Assembly: GCA_049999765.1 (NCBI GenBank)
Contig: JBNGIQ010009015.1
Location: 1 to 64,000, forward strand
Length of the DNA: 64,000 bases
From: Phaeoceros laevis
Lineage: Eukaryota; Anthocerotophyta; Anthocerotopsida; Notothyladales
Reading direction: 5' to 3'
In this document: one piece after another, positions 1 through 11,441 of the stretch
How the letters are laid out: every line of letters starts with the position of its first letter
Position numbering within the stretch: position 1 is the first letter of the stretch
The notes under the pieces: generated by a model
The model's input: the letters and a program-made list of their open reading frames with translations, nothing else
Database searches by the model: none
Told to the model about the DNA's origin: nothing
Translations under genes and position numbers: made by a program

Positions 1-781
1 TCAAGTCTCTCTTACTTTGTGGAGGTGGGCCTCGCTAGGCGAGGCGTAGCCCTCAACAAACAATTCAACAAGTATCTACTACAATTATCTGGGATTACTG
101 GGAAGCACCCCTGTACACAATTATCGAGGGCTTTGTTCCTGCCTGCAGGATGTGTCCGGTGTATTTCTAGCAACAGAGCGATGAACAGATGAGTATGGAT
201 ATCAGAGTGGATCGTAAAAAACCGATGCTTTTGAGTCTTGACCCTTTTATTATACAACCCAATATTATTGTTCAGTTTACTCTTGAAAAAAGTTTGCTGA
301 TGCCGGCGGAGAGGAGCATGCAGAAGATGAATTCAACAACGTCTGGAGTACGAGTACGGATCACTACTGATCTGCAAGAACGGATCCGAGTCCGTAAGTA
401 TGCATGAGGCAAGCAGTTTTGCAGTTCGTAAGCAGGCTTCCAAGCTCATCTCAAGCTTTCAGAATCATGGCTGAAATCCCATGCTTCGTGCCCCAAGCAC
501 GTGGTCAGCACTTTTCCCATTCAATCTTTCAAGGCCCGAGTTTCCTATGCTGGCCTCGGCATGAGGGTTTGCAACACAGAGGCATCCAGCTTCTCAATGC
601 CTTCTGAACTGCAAAAATGGACGACAAATGATCGCGATCACACATGAAATTAATTACCAACCTTGCCATTGGGGCAAGCAACATTTTTGGCAACGATATA
701 GCGGGCAGGAACAGAAAGAAGTTAGTTTGAGGATATTTGCAACTGCCCATGCGTAAGCGATTGAGACGTCCGAAACACACA
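1..781. other. Left flank, no gene recognised
   Basis: This stretch lies downstream of the minus-strand gene that ends at 782 and probably includes its 3' untranslated region. Only short open frames occur on either strand, and none resembles a known family. I see no transposon domain or tandem repeat here. Confidence 0.5.
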
Positions 782-2446
782 TCATGGGAATAGCATCTTT
801 TCCAACAGCACTTCCGCCATCTCCTCAGAAATAGCCCGCTTCGAAAACGGGAAGCGCAAGGTTTTCAGCTCTATGCCTGACTGAATCCGCAAATCAACGC
901 CCAGACAATCAACGCCCACTAGAGAAGCTTCCTCCACTTTCAGCCCTTTTTCCCGTTTACAGAGAGCCTTAAGAGCGCCCTCTGTCTTCTGGCCCCCATT
1001 GTTGACACGCTGGATGATCAGCGGTGCTGAATGCGCAAGCACATCTGGCTTTGCATCCTGAAATTCTTTGACGTCCACAGGAAGTTGGAGCCCAGAAGTA
1101 GAGTCCAGCTGAATGCGGATGATTTCCAGTTTGTAATAGCAGGACTCGGTGTCGGACTGCTCACCTGAGTCTGCGGACGGATCGTCATTCGGCTTTTTAG
1201 CCGTGGGTCCTTCCAGCAATTGCAGCTTCTTTTTGGCAGCCTTATCCACAGCTGGTAAGCTCTTCCCCCCCGCTTGTAGAGGCTCCTCAACCGCCTCGAC
1301 GGCATCCTTGCTGCCAGAGCTTCCCCCAGAAGAACTGGAACCTTTGAGCCTGGAAGCGTCCAAGTCCATACCGTTAACAGAGACCATGTCCTTTTCCCTG
1401 TCCACACCCGATGGAGACCCTTTCTGAGAATCTGGACATCTGTCCAAGACCACAGAATCTCCATTTTCTGACCCTAAAGAACAGGACTCCGAGGCGGAGT
1501 CCTGGATCCTTGAAGCCACCTCATCTTCACTATCACTCTCAGACCCTGAACTCTCCTCATCATCCCTATCCGCATCCTCCCCATCCTGGAAGAACCGGTC
1601 AAACCATTTCTTCTGTACGTACGCCTCCTCCTCCTTGGTCACTCTCCTGACAGCACCAGTAATGGTGAGATGCCTTGTCGGCTTGTCAATCGCCTTGTGA
1701 TGGTCAGCAGTTGCGACCTCCGCAACCTTGGTCCCGAACTCAAGAGGATGCACGTTCTCCAGGGCCTCCGAGGTGCCAGCCGGCCATGGCGACCCTGCAC
1801 CATCCCCTCCCCAATTGTCCCAATCCTGCACCAGATCCTCGATGTCACTTGCCCCTACCAGCTCCCACTCCTCCCCTACATCCTCGTCCAGCTCGCTGTC
1901 ATCTTCATCCTCGTCCTCGTCCTCGTCTTCCTCCTCCACGGCCACTGCCCCTATCAAGTCCGACAGCTCGATCTCGTCCATGTTCCCGATCCCAATGACC
2001 ACGGTGTGAGACTCGAACCCCCCGACGTTGTGCAGCATGTGGTCCTCCTCGTCCATCTCGAAGTAGAAGTCCCCATTCTCGTCTATCAGGTACTGCACCT
2101 CGGTCCCGAGAATGGTGGTGTCCTGCGAGCCCACAGAGGCAAACACCACCGCGCTCCAGTTCACGTCAGCTACGGTCCTGGCCACCTCCGCATTGCTCAG
2201 CTCCAGGCTCTGTCCCAGCGGCTCCGCAGAGCCCTCTCGAGCCGTGAGCTCCTCTAGGGGGTGGTACCCCCAGGCAGAAAGCCGGTCCGGCTTGGACTCG
2301 GAGAAGCAGGCGGCGATTCTACCTGCGGAATCCGGCAGCTTGTGGCAGCCAAGTGGGGAGGGAGCTCCGGTGCGGGGGGGGGGCGGGAGGGAGAGCGGCC
2401 CCCGCAAGCCCCAGTGGCAGTGCTTGCAACACACCAGCGACGCCAT
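782..2446 (-). CDS. At3g49140/At5g24060-like protein, FMN-binding split-barrel-like, probably plastid-targeted
   Basis: Single uninterrupted frame of 554 aa with ATG at 2446-2444. The N-terminal part has the pattern I associate with plant At3g49140-like proteins: HPLEEL near residue 62, then an AEVARTVADVNWSAVVF helix-strand segment, then GTEVQYLIDENGDFYFEM. These look like a split-barrel (PNPOx-like) fold related to heme-handling HugZ/HOZ proteins. A strongly acidic linker (EEEDEDEDEDEDDSELDED) follows near 170-190. The last 120 residues contain YKLEIIRIQL, HSAPLIIQRVN, ALCKREKGLKVEEASLVG and TLRFPF, matching the conserved C-terminal (DUF2470-like) half of that family. Arabidopsis relatives carry a misleading PPR label; no PPR motif is present. 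The basic, cysteine-rich, acid-poor N-terminus could be a transit peptide. The intronless structure is unusual if homologues are spliced. The biochemical role is unknown. Confidence 0.72.
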   Translation of the reverse strand: MASLVCCKHCHWGLRGPLSLPPPPRTGAPSPLGCHKLPDSAGRIAACFSESKPDRLSAWGYHPLEELTAREGSAEPLGQSLELSNAEVARTVADVNWSAVVFASVGSQDTTILGTEVQYLIDENGDFYFEMDEEDHMLHNVGGFESHTVVIGIGNMDEIELSDLIGAVAVEEEDEDEDEDEDDSELDEDVGEEWELVGASDIEDLVQDWDNWGGDGAGSPWPAGTSEALENVHPLEFGTKVAEVATADHHKAIDKPTRHLTITGAVRRVTKEEEAYVQKKWFDRFFQDGEDADRDDEESSGSESDSEDEVASRIQDSASESCSLGSENGDSVVLDRCPDSQKGSPSGVDREKDMVSVNGMDLDASRLKGSSSSGGSSGSKDAVEAVEEPLQAGGKSLPAVDKAAKKKLQLLEGPTAKKPNDDPSADSGEQSDTESCYYKLEIIRIQLDSTSGLQLPVDVKEFQDAKPDVLAHSAPLIIQRVNNGGQKTEGALKALCKREKGLKVEEASLVGVDCLGVDLRIQSGIELKTLRFPFSKRAISEEMAEVLLEKMLFP

Positions 2447-3115
2447 GCTCGCCTCTCCCGCTGGGGCCGCTCATGCCTTGCACATTCTTGACTGCTCACT
2501 CCCGACGCCCTTCATGCCCTCCTGCACTCTGATCAGATCAGGTTCCGGCAGGACAGGACTCACCACCTGCTGCAACAGGATGTGACATCCTCTCCGCCTC
2601 GACCTAAGCGCCCATATTTTTACGCCGAATATTCCTAGGAGGTGAAATACACCAGCAGCGATCCGTGGACTGCACAGCCAGCCCCCGAGTCCCCGCGACT
2701 AGAGGAGGGAGGGAAGCTTCATTTACATGATTTGGTTAAACGTTGATATCCAATCATAAAGGGGAAGTGCGAATTTGACCGGTTTTGTTGATTGATTGAC
2801 AGTAAGCAAGAGTCTTAAGTCACGTTTCTGTCATCAGAAACGTGATCCATGCTCCTTGGCGTGGCATATGCACATTGACGAAAGAGACAACTTCCAAGAA
2901 ACTGACAAGTGTATCGCCAGAAGGAAGCTCATATGGCTTCGAAGTTCACTAAACGTGTGTTCGTGCCCATCCTGGAGAACTTGCGACGGATGTGGCGTCG
3001 GAATTTGTAGCCCAGATACAATTTGTAGGTCAAATTGGAGAGGATCGTCCTTTGAGATGGGGTGAATGTGCAGAGTAGACCCGGCTCTTTTGACGTAAAG
3101 CTTGAAAGGAGTAGC
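2447..3115. promoter_or_regulatory. Divergent intergenic region between the At3g49140-like gene and DUF726
   Basis: This 669-bp stretch separates the minus-strand ATG at 2446 from the plus-strand ATG at 3116, so it must hold both promoters and 5' untranslated regions. Its right half, about 2816-3107, is a dispersed repeat found again at 12127-12403. I could not identify a convincing TATA box. Confidence 0.4.
2816..3107 (+). repeat. Dispersed repeat, copy 1, abutting the DUF726 start codon
   Basis: About 290 bp are closely similar to 12127-12403 in the same orientation. Shared landmarks in order are AAGTCACGTTT, CTTGGCGTGGCATATGCACA (TTGGCATGG in copy 2), AAGTTCACTAAACGTGTGTT, AACTTGCGACGGAT, GGATCGTCCTT and AGCTCTTTTG-CGTAA. 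In each copy the similarity stops about 10-15 bp before an ATG: DUF726 here, and the Harbinger Myb-like ORF at 12418 in copy 2. A short related piece lies near 11367-11396. It may be a MITE or an element terminus; no terminal inverted repeats were defined. Confidence 0.7.
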
Positions 3116-6100
3116 ATGGCAGAGCTCAGCAGCGTTCATCGTTATGTTGCCGGGGGGTTGCTAGCTCTGGCTCTGAGTCACGCACAACAGCATCAGCAGG
3201 TGTTGCCTATTGCTCCTAATCCGAAATCCGCAGAGGGACAAAGCACTCCGGAGCATGACATCCCATGGAGTAGCGAGCAGTCGAATTTGCTTCACCATGT
3301 CTTCAGGTAACGTTAGCTCCACGCTGGACGAAGAACTAGCACAACAGCGTTGATTGCTTGATTCTGGCACCTGGAATGAGCAGGAAAACTGTTCACCTGA
3401 TTAGGGTCGTTGTCAGTTAGACTGCTGTGACGGAAATTCGTAGCAGTTGCAGAATTTCCTTGTCCAGATGCTACGTTAATTGCACGACTATGCTGTGCGG
3501 GAATCATCGACTTGATAGCGTCTAACGAAGATGATGCCAACAAACAGGCATCTCAACATTGACACCAAGGCATGGGTGGGTTTAGAGACTACTGCAGTGT
3601 CACCAGATGCTCATCACCACGTTGGAGCTGTAAGTGTCGAAAACTACTACCCTCTGGGCCCCTCGTATGCTTTTAGCCACGCATTGCACGACAATGAGTA
3701 GAAACTGAGCTGTGCCCAGACTGGTCAAGGGTTTGTTTCCAATGGTCTCTTGCACATTGGCAGTTTGTGCGAATCTTAACCGAGGAGGATGAACCACCTT
3801 CGGAACCAAGTGGAAAGGAGAGCACACAGGCAGCTTTAGCTGATGCTGTCGATGCAATGGATATAAAACTACAAGATACAGAGAGAAGTAACATACCGCC
3901 CAGCATCCCTGGAGAGGTCCAGGATAATAACCAGTCTGGGTCCCCGCACTCAAGGCGTTGGTCGGATGAAAGGGAACCATTGCATCAATGGAGCTCTGAA
4001 TCTGATATGGCTGTGCCTCCTGGTTTGGAGTCGGAAGCAGCAACTGCAGTGGAAAAGCCGGGGAACTCTGAAGTTGGACAAGTGTTAGGTGAATTAAGCT
4101 TATCAGAGACACCTGATATCAGACCAACAATGACACCAGCTATGGTGATGGAAAGGCAACGAAAGATAGCAGTCCTGTATGAGCTTTTGATTGCCTGTAT
4201 AGCTGACACCCCGGAAGAAAAAGCAGGCAAAGCTGTACTCAGAGCTGGATATGATGCGCGTCATCGTGTTGCCCTCCGCCTTTTGGCTTCCTGGTTGGAC
4301 ATTAGGTGGAATAAAGTGGTCAGTGGAACTCGCTCAGCTCTTATGTTGGGATCAGAAAGAAACGCATATGATTGATTGATGATAGATTGTCCGTATTTTC
4401 AATGAGGTTACTGAGCACTAGATTTACCGGCACTGCCTGAAGCAGGATGCAATGCTTCATGTTGCATTCGTAGAAAATAACCAGGGACATTCTTTCTGCT
4501 AAACGTACTGTTATAAGTAATCCGTTAAGTGCACCTGGAGCAGGCAGCCATGGAGGTTATGGTTGCGTACATGGCTCTAGCTGCACAAAGGGAAGCAGCT
4601 GCAGAAGACAAGGATGAGGCAGCAAAAAGCACATGGAGAAAATTCAAGCGTGGAGGATTGATAGGTGCAGCAGCTCTTGCTGGAGGAGCACTCCTCGCTA
4701 TAACTGGAGGTAGTGGTGACACTTTTACAAGTATCCTACACAGTGGTAATTCTGCGTGATGGTCTTACTGGCCTTCACTTTCTCCATTTATTGAGGGTAG
4801 GGCCTGTTTTTATCATGCAGGTTTGGCAGCACCTGCGATTGCCGCTGGCCTAGCAAGTCTTGCTCCTGTATTGGGACCGATGATGCCCTTGATTGGAACA
4901 AGTGGCCTTGCAGCTGCCTTTGCTGCTGCAGGCACCACGGCAGGCTCTGTTGCTGTGGCTGCATCGTTTGGAGGTAATGAACGCACGTTTTTGCTTAAGA
5001 CTTTTGTTCCACCAGAATATGGACCAGTAATGGCTCTGACAATCCTAAGCTAAAGAGTCCAGAGCTGATGAAGTCCCCTTCCCGGTCCTCTGAGTAAGTC
5101 AGTGTTGAGACATTTTGCAGGTTGTTGCTCATTGTGTCAAGCCTGCGGTACTTAAGAAAGTGGCCTTGTTGCAGCTGCTGGTGCTGGTCTAGCTGGTTCA
5201 AAGATGGCACGCAGGACAGGAGGGGTCAGCGAGTTCGAATTTTTGCCTGTCGGTGACAATCATCAACAAGGGGTATGTCAGCACGCACTTGACCTTGCAC
5301 AAACAGAACAGATTCTGTGAAAGACAATTTACATTTTTGGTAGAGGCACTTCTTAGTCAGCACTTCATGGGTGGGCCAACATGTATGCAGAGACTGGCGG
5401 TCTCGATTCTAGTATCTGGCATCATACTGGACGAGCAGAAAGACTTTGTCCAACCCTGGAATGGTCCAGACGGAGATGCTGAAAGGTATATATCTTTCTC
5501 GTGAATGTGTTGCCAGCTGAATCCGTTCTGACTTGCTTCTACCAGCTTCAATTTTGCTAAAGTGTGTTTCGTCATCTGTATACTGTTGCCAACCGCATTT
5601 GTGCTGACAGGTATGCCCTGCGATGGGAAAGTAAGGAATTGGCAGCTGTCACCACTGCAATCGAGGATTGGATGGCATCAGGTTATGAGATGTCCTACCC
5701 GACCCAACTCGTGTAGACACCCAGTCTAGGGCTGTTGATGAAGCTTTTGTCAACTTCCTAATAAGCAGAGACCCCACTCCCTGAGCCTGACCATTTCCTT
5801 GCTCACCCAGCTTTTGCCAGGGAGGTGATGAAGCAAGGAGCAATGTTGACTGTTCTTGCTGGTGTAGTTACTGCTTTAGCATGGCCAGCTGCAGTCCTCG
5901 GTGCTGTCGATTTTATTGACAGCAAGTGGTCCATCGCGGTTGACAGGTAGGTTCTACCTTGTGGTGCCTTCTGGGGAGTGCTCTGTACTTCGCCCCTTGT
6001 TGGAGGTTTCCTCAAAGTTCATGTGTTTACGACCTGAATGGATTGAAATAGGTCAGATAAAGCAGGGAAGCTTCTGGCAAGGGTCCTCTTGGATGGAGTG

Positions 6101-7011
6101 CAGGGGAACAGGTTGAAATCCGTTCTGGGTCGCTTCTTGATTATATGTTTCAGAGGGACTGTGGTCGAGGCAGTCACTGACCCTTCTAAAATCTTGTGGG
6201 CGACCCCTGCAGGCCAGTTACGCTGATGGGTTTTTCCCTAGGTGCACGTGTGATTTTTTCTTGCTTAGAGACATTGGCTAAACAAGGAGATAAAGCTTGT
6301 AAGTGATTGGTGATTGGTCAAGCTCATCAGCATTTGGGCTTGTTATTGTACTCTTGTGACTCTTTCGTGGTACCTTCGCAGCTGGGATCATAGAACGAGT
6401 TGTTCTTCTAGGGGCACCTGTTCCATTGGATCAGCAACGTTGGGAGACTGTCAGGAAGGTAGATTTTGCGTTTTAAGTTAAATGGTTGTCTCAATTCCTA
6501 GGTGTTTTACGCAGTCAATGAACTGCTCAATCGGATATGCTTGTGCACCTTCTATCACACCCTATTCTGGTGCCAGGTGGCTGCTGGGAGGTTTGTTAAT
6601 TGCTACTCAACAAATGATTGGATACTGGGGATTGCATACAGAGCCACGTAGGTATCAATCCCAAGCATCGCTTTGATAGTGAATCCCTCATAGAAACATC
6701 TTTCTAACCCTGTTTTGGTGCCAGGTGCCTTGTTCAAGGTTTAGCCGGAATTCAGGAGGTTCCTGTGGCGGGCATCGAGAACGTACGCATCATTTTACAA
6801 CTTGTCTTCCTGACCAGGCATTCTAGTTTTGTTGAAAAAGTGAAGACGGTTTCCGTATTGATGTGTTTGCCTCCACCTTGCGCAGGTTGATGTCACTGAG
6901 GTTGTGGATGGTCATTTTGCCTACCTTTCACGGCTGGGTGAAATTTTAGACGGAATCAATGTGGACACCTACTATCCGATTTTCCCGTCCAAGTTGAAGC
7001 TGCTAAAGTAG
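3116..7011 (+). CDS. DUF726 / TMCO4-like alpha/beta-hydrolase membrane protein, 15 exons
   Basis: Hand-spliced exons: 3116-3306, 3548-3629, 3764-4318, 4541-4709, 4821-4973, 5175-5272, 5391-5485, 5611-5681, 5811-5946, 6052-6111, 6213-6298, 6382-6458, 6577-6647, 6725-6782 and 6886-7011. All are GT-AG and phases agree throughout, giving 2028 nt and 675 aa, close to plant DUF726 proteins (about 650). The N-terminus reads HRYVAGGLLALAL, as in plant homologues. KFKRGGLIGAAALAGGALLA and the Gly/Ala-rich run in exon 5 form the conserved hydrophobic region. The hydrolase core follows, with nucleophile elbow GFSLG (Ser about 545), STNDW (Asp about 605) and DGHFAYL (His about 644) as the likely triad. 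The substrate is unknown; the family is related to TMCO4 and yeast YFL034W. A truncated, disabled copy lies at 37229-39125. The exon 3/4 acceptor is the least certain junction. Confidence 0.9.
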
Positions 7012-9048
7012 CTGTAGCTGTTGTCTGTATGGCACCTTTCATGATTTCCATGAAATCGCACCCTTTTATGACATCTCTTGAGCAAGGTGCAAGCAAATGA
7101 TAATAGCAAATCAAGGCGGGTTGACAGCAAGCAGTTACGTTACGTAACTTGAAACGGACGAAAGACTTCAGTACTACTATCAGTAGAGCGTCTCTTAAAG
7201 GGTTAGAGAGGATCTACTGAAGTCCAAGGTCCCTAGATCATCCCTAACGCCAGAAACACATCACTTGAAGTCAAGGGCCTTGAACTGTGTAGCTTGGCGG
7301 CTAAGCCACAGCACGGCACAAATGTGCGGCTTGCGTAAATCCATTGCCTCGGAGGCACATTTAACCTCCCCTCCAGCTCCAGGGTGTGGGCCTGCCTCTC
7401 AGCTGCTGGCATCCAAAACCGCTGATGTTGCATCCCGTTGGTGGTGCGCGAAATGCGCCATTGCTACCTCTGCAAAAACTGGAGCACTTGGCTATGGCGG
7501 CCCTCGGACTGGGAAATGCTATCCAGGTCAAGCACAGCCACAAGCCAAGGTGGCCTGCGGTTTGAACTCACAGGGAAGCACCAGCAGCAGGGACATCTGT
7601 AGGAAAAGTCACGACACCTGGCCTGGCCTCCCTTCCAGCCGCGAGACAGGGCGCCTCCTCCCTCCCAGCCAGCTGGGCACCACCTCCCTCCCTGCGCATG
7701 CTGTGCGCTACCCTGCTGCTGGGCATCACCTTCCTCCCTGTGCAAGAAGCTGTATGGCGCGTAGAACTTCACATTATTAATAAAGATTTATTTCGTAAGA
7801 ATAATTTACTGTTTTGTTTGCTGTTTATAATTTACTGTTTTGTTTTGTTTGCTAGCTATGATGCCATGCTAGAAGAATTCAGCTGTTTAGCTGTTGTTTA
7901 TGGGGGGGTTTACTGTACTTATTCACCTATCCACGTGAGCTAAAGTTGGTACACCACATTGGCAGCAGATCTTGAGTATATTGCTTTCGTTTTTGTAATT
8001 CTATGCAAATTGTGACAGCTACTAGAATTTCAGCAGCTGTTGCAGAGCAGTGTGCATGGGCCATAGGCAACTGTGCCTGGGGATTTGGCTTTGCTAAGAG
8101 ACTCTTTGATGCATCAGGGTGCGTTGGTTCCAACATATGGTTCACTGCGGACTTCATTGGCAATGACAGCTTGTTGGGCCATGTCTAACTTGATAGAGGA
8201 AATTGTGCTAGTTGTGAAAACATTGCTGTGTGTGCCCTGGCTAGCCATGATCATGATAGTGTTTTCAATACAAACGCTTTACAGGTGGCCTCTGTAGGGT
8301 CCTAATCCAACTGCGGCTTGATCAGAGAACCTGCAGTTTGATAACAGACGAAGTTTTCCAGATGACAAGAAGGTATCTTTTATACAATGACAAGAAGGTA
8401 TCTTTCATACAATGACAAGTAGGTATCTTAAACGATGACATGAACGCATCTCCTAAAAGATGACTGCGGACCAGGAACGTAAAGCTCTAACTCCTGTTCA
8501 AGCTTTATCAGCCATACAGCAGGGCAAGCAGTAGCCTGCATTGTATAAAAGATACGTGGAGGGATTGGGGCAAAACTGAACTGAGATTTCCATTTAGAGC
8601 GTACCGGAGGCATTTTCACGTCATCTCGTCGCAAGCTCCAGTTTGCTTCTAGAGAACCAGCTTTACAAAATGCGTGCACAGCAAACCAGAAATGCTTAGA
8701 AACCTGTTGCAGTGCACCTACGGTCGTTGAGCAATTGGACTATGACACCCCACCCTAGTTGTTTGGCCCACAGTAATGTTCTCTCCAATTGGTTGTGACC
8801 CTGCAAGATATATCATAACTTATTTTCTCCATCACTTTGTCGGGAGGTTTCTAAACCGCCAGGCCACCTTTCAGGAATTGATCCAGTAGTAGTAGTAGGT
8901 CCGCAGAAACAGCTGATCTGCGGACCAACTATGCACTACTAGTACTGGCCTTTGCATTCACACTCTATCCATTCCTTAGCATGCTCCTCCTGAGACACAT
9001 AGCTCATGCTGCTTGCCAGGGCTGCACGCACAATATTCATTGCCCCGG
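7012..9048. other. Intergenic region between convergent DUF726 and GT8 genes
   Basis: Both neighbouring genes end here, so the region contains two 3' untranslated regions. It holds scattered short frames without family resemblance, an AT-rich tract near 7765-7860 and a small minisatellite at 8362-8459. Nothing in it resembles a transposase or structural RNA. Confidence 0.5.
8362..8459. repeat. 25-bp minisatellite, four units
   Basis: Units begin ATGACAAGAAGGTATCTTT at 8362 and 8387. A third unit at 8412 is 23 bp with substitutions, and a more divergent fourth is at 8435. The period of the best-preserved units is 25 bp. Confidence 0.8.
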
Positions 9049-11022
9049 CTACTGGGCTGCTGCACCTGGTTGCCTCCTCTTCTTGGGACACAGACGATCA
9101 CCCAGCTTCGGTAATGCATACCTCTGTTGGTAAGTGAGTGCACAAAATGCATCCACCCATGCAATCGATGACTCAACCCTGTCCTTCACCCTGTCCTTGC
9201 GGATGGCGTGCCCCCAAGGAACCGCCCGCCTATCAAACACCAAGCTCCGCCAAGGTGACAAGTAGCTCATCAGGCCCTGCTTGAACCACCCATCTACAGC
9301 ATACGACAGGGTGATGCGGTGCACCGCAGGCTTGGAATACCAGTCGCTGTAGTAGAGGTTCAGAAACTCCTCCAAGCAGGATTGAGCATCCCCGAGTGAG
9401 CAGTTGAACTCTCTCACTCTCTGCACCATGTCCTCAAACGTCCTTGAGTGTGGCTGGACAACCATCACCCGCGTCGAAAAACAGTCAGCAGGGAGCAAGC
9501 TAGGTGTTGCTGCAAACGCCCTGTACTCCAGCAACCCGTGACAGTTGTCGATCACCAGTGAGTAAGGATCCATGTACACAAGCTTGTCAAACCTCGTCTG
9601 GTTCCAGATCTGCAACACACTCAACGCCCTCGCCATTTCACCTCCCGCCTCTTGTCCGTAACCCTGTAAGGGATCTATGACACGCACCTTGGTGAAAAGC
9701 TTTTTGAAGGGACCCCACACCTCCCTTCCCACACTTGACAGCACCAGGAGATGTAGTGCTCGCGAATTCTGCGAGTTCCTATGATGCGCATTGTATGAGT
9801 GTGCAAATACGCCGGCAGCCACCACATCTTCCGCACTCGTGGCCACCGTCACAAACGCATCTCTCACAGAATACTCCCAAATAGGTATAGGAGGATGGAC
9901 TATTGCTGACTCGGGCACCACCAACCTGCCGCCATTTCGCTCCTGGCTAGTGAAACCTTTCACAGCTTTCCCCGGGAATTCCACACCTCCCGCCAACAAG
10001 CGTTCCCACTTGTTGGCCTGCAGAAGCTGCTTCGTACTTTTCCAGACAGACGACCATATGTTGGCGGTCACTCCAGCCTGGGAAGCACCCTCATCCCACG
10101 GCTTGAACCAGGGGTTGGCAAAATGCACAACCTTGATGGCTCCAAATAAGGACTTGGGCGAGTTCACATCGAACCACGCAGGTGGGTGGTAATGATCAGG
10201 GAAAAACAGCACCGCATTGTACCCTGCCGCCAGCCTGTGCCCCGCAGGCAGACTGTACCAGTCACTGAAGTAGGAATTTAGAAAGCCCTGGTCACCGCCG
10301 TTGTAGGAGGGCAGATGCTCAAGCTGGTCCATCATGTCCCTGAAAACGCCTTCCGATGGCTCCAGCAGCATGACACCCGAGTTGAATTTGGTGGCAGCAT
10401 ATACGTCGGGCACCATTGCTGGAGTTGGCCCAATAAACAGGTGATCCAGACTGACCAGGGGCATCACATCCACATCCATGTACAACACCTTGGAGTAGTT
10501 GGTCAATCGCCATGCCAAAAGCTTGTTGAAGCCCTTGCTATCGTACCTGTTGTCAATCTCGGTATCCATCACAATGGTGGTGAAGTGGGACCTCAAACGA
10601 TTGTCCCGACCGCAACTGGCAGATGTGGATATCAGCACTATGTCAGCCTCGCCTCCTGACAATCTAACATTTTGGGCAAGCACCATCGCTGGCTCCACCA
10701 AGGCGCATCTGGTTATTACTGTCACGTACGCAAACTGACTTCTGTTCAGTGCCAAGCCACCTTGGTATTCCCCTGGTTGCTGCCTCCTTGAAGTGTCTTC
10801 AGGCATAGAATGTTGGGGCAACACGCCCACGCCGACACCCCCACCAGACCTTTGCAGTAGCGACTGGGAAGCACTAACGACAAGCTCCTCCACATAGTGC
10901 AATGCTCGAAGCTGGAGACAGAGAGTGATGCAAAGCCAGGACATACCGAGCAACTTAAAGAACGAAAATGGCAATTCCAGCCCTCGGCCATTGCGCACTC
11001 TGAAAGCCTCCAGGAATTCCAT
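9049..11022 (-). CDS. GT8 family glycosyltransferase (PGSIP-like) with a second degenerate GT8 domain
   Basis: Intronless frame of 657 aa. A hydrophobic segment near residues 20-45 fits a type II signal anchor for Golgi placement. Domain 1 (about 97-310) has a full GT8 signature: YMDVDVMPLV with the metal-binding DxD at 183-185, KFNSGVMLLEPSE, NGGDQGFLN at 241-249 and VVHFANPWFKPW at 299-309. This is the pattern of plant PGSIP/IPUT-type glucuronosyltransferases; donor and acceptor are not readable from sequence. Domain 2 (about 388-625) repeats the order (VTVATS, FDKLVYMDPYSLV, FLNLYYSDWYSKPAVHR). It lacks the second Asp of DxD (Tyr487), the GGDQ motif and the HFANPW motif, so it is probably non-catalytic. 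Domain 1 has the matching FSDWYSLPAGHR, which supports internal duplication. The C-terminus is basic (KKRR). Confidence 0.85.
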   Translation of the reverse strand: MEFLEAFRVRNGRGLELPFSFFKLLGMSWLCITLCLQLRALHYVEELVVSASQSLLQRSGGGVGVGVLPQHSMPEDTSRRQQPGEYQGGLALNRSQFAYVTVITRCALVEPAMVLAQNVRLSGGEADIVLISTSASCGRDNRLRSHFTTIVMDTEIDNRYDSKGFNKLLAWRLTNYSKVLYMDVDVMPLVSLDHLFIGPTPAMVPDVYAATKFNSGVMLLEPSEGVFRDMMDQLEHLPSYNGGDQGFLNSYFSDWYSLPAGHRLAAGYNAVLFFPDHYHPPAWFDVNSPKSLFGAIKVVHFANPWFKPWDEGASQAGVTANIWSSVWKSTKQLLQANKWERLLAGGVEFPGKAVKGFTSQERNGGRLVVPESAIVHPPIPIWEYSVRDAFVTVATSAEDVVAAGVFAHSYNAHHRNSQNSRALHLLVLSSVGREVWGPFKKLFTKVRVIDPLQGYGQEAGGEMARALSVLQIWNQTRFDKLVYMDPYSLVIDNCHGLLEYRAFAATPSLLPADCFSTRVMVVQPHSRTFEDMVQRVREFNCSLGDAQSCLEEFLNLYYSDWYSKPAVHRITLSYAVDGWFKQGLMSYLSPWRSLVFDRRAVPWGHAIRKDRVKDRVESSIAWVDAFCALTYQQRYALPKLGDRLCPKKRRQPGAAAQ

Positions 11023-11441
11023 GCCCCACCCAATTTACATTGTTCACTGATGAATCCTGAGTCGGAAGAGCACTCCACTGCTGGCCCAGCCCATCCCTGT
11101 ACCCGCACCCCCACCCGCTTATATCGGGAAAAATACTCACTAGGGAGGACGGGCATGCATGCGCCCGGGCGTCACAATGGCACTGCTCATCCGTTCGTGA
11201 ATGGAAACCAGCTCCTAGCCTCGGGCTGGACTGGGGACTGGGGCCGAGGACCCCTTCCAACACTCGGAGTACAGGTTGCCCAAAGGAAGGGAGGGAGGAA
11301 GGAAAGTGGTTTTTATAGTCATTATAGTGGTAAATTGATAAAATGATATGCTTATTAATTAATACTCCGAAGTTCACTAAACATGTCTTCGTGCACATTT
11401 GTTGTCATTTGTGCTATGGACTTGTGCGGCGTACCTCTTGC
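11023..11441. other. Upstream region of the GT8 gene
   Basis: This holds the promoter side of the minus-strand GT8 gene. It includes a short piece (about 11367-11396) related to the dispersed repeat at 2816 and 12127. No coding sequence is recognised. Confidence 0.4.

Noticed and set aside
782-2446. PPR label for the At3g49140-like protein
   Set aside because: Database names for this family mention PPR, but the sequence has no 35-residue PPR motifs; the split-barrel-like and C-terminal motifs fit better.
1018-2585. Several open frames opposite or overlapping the gene at 782-2446
   Set aside because: They mirror the acidic and Ser/Pro-rich coding stretch in other frames and have low-complexity composition; shadow frames.
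7265-8300. Open frames of 60-171 codons between DUF726 and GT8
   Set aside because: No domain, no splice context, and overlapping frames on both strands are equally open.
8362-8459. CRISPR-like array
   Set aside because: Contiguous 25-bp repeats without unique spacers in a plant genome; a simple minisatellite.
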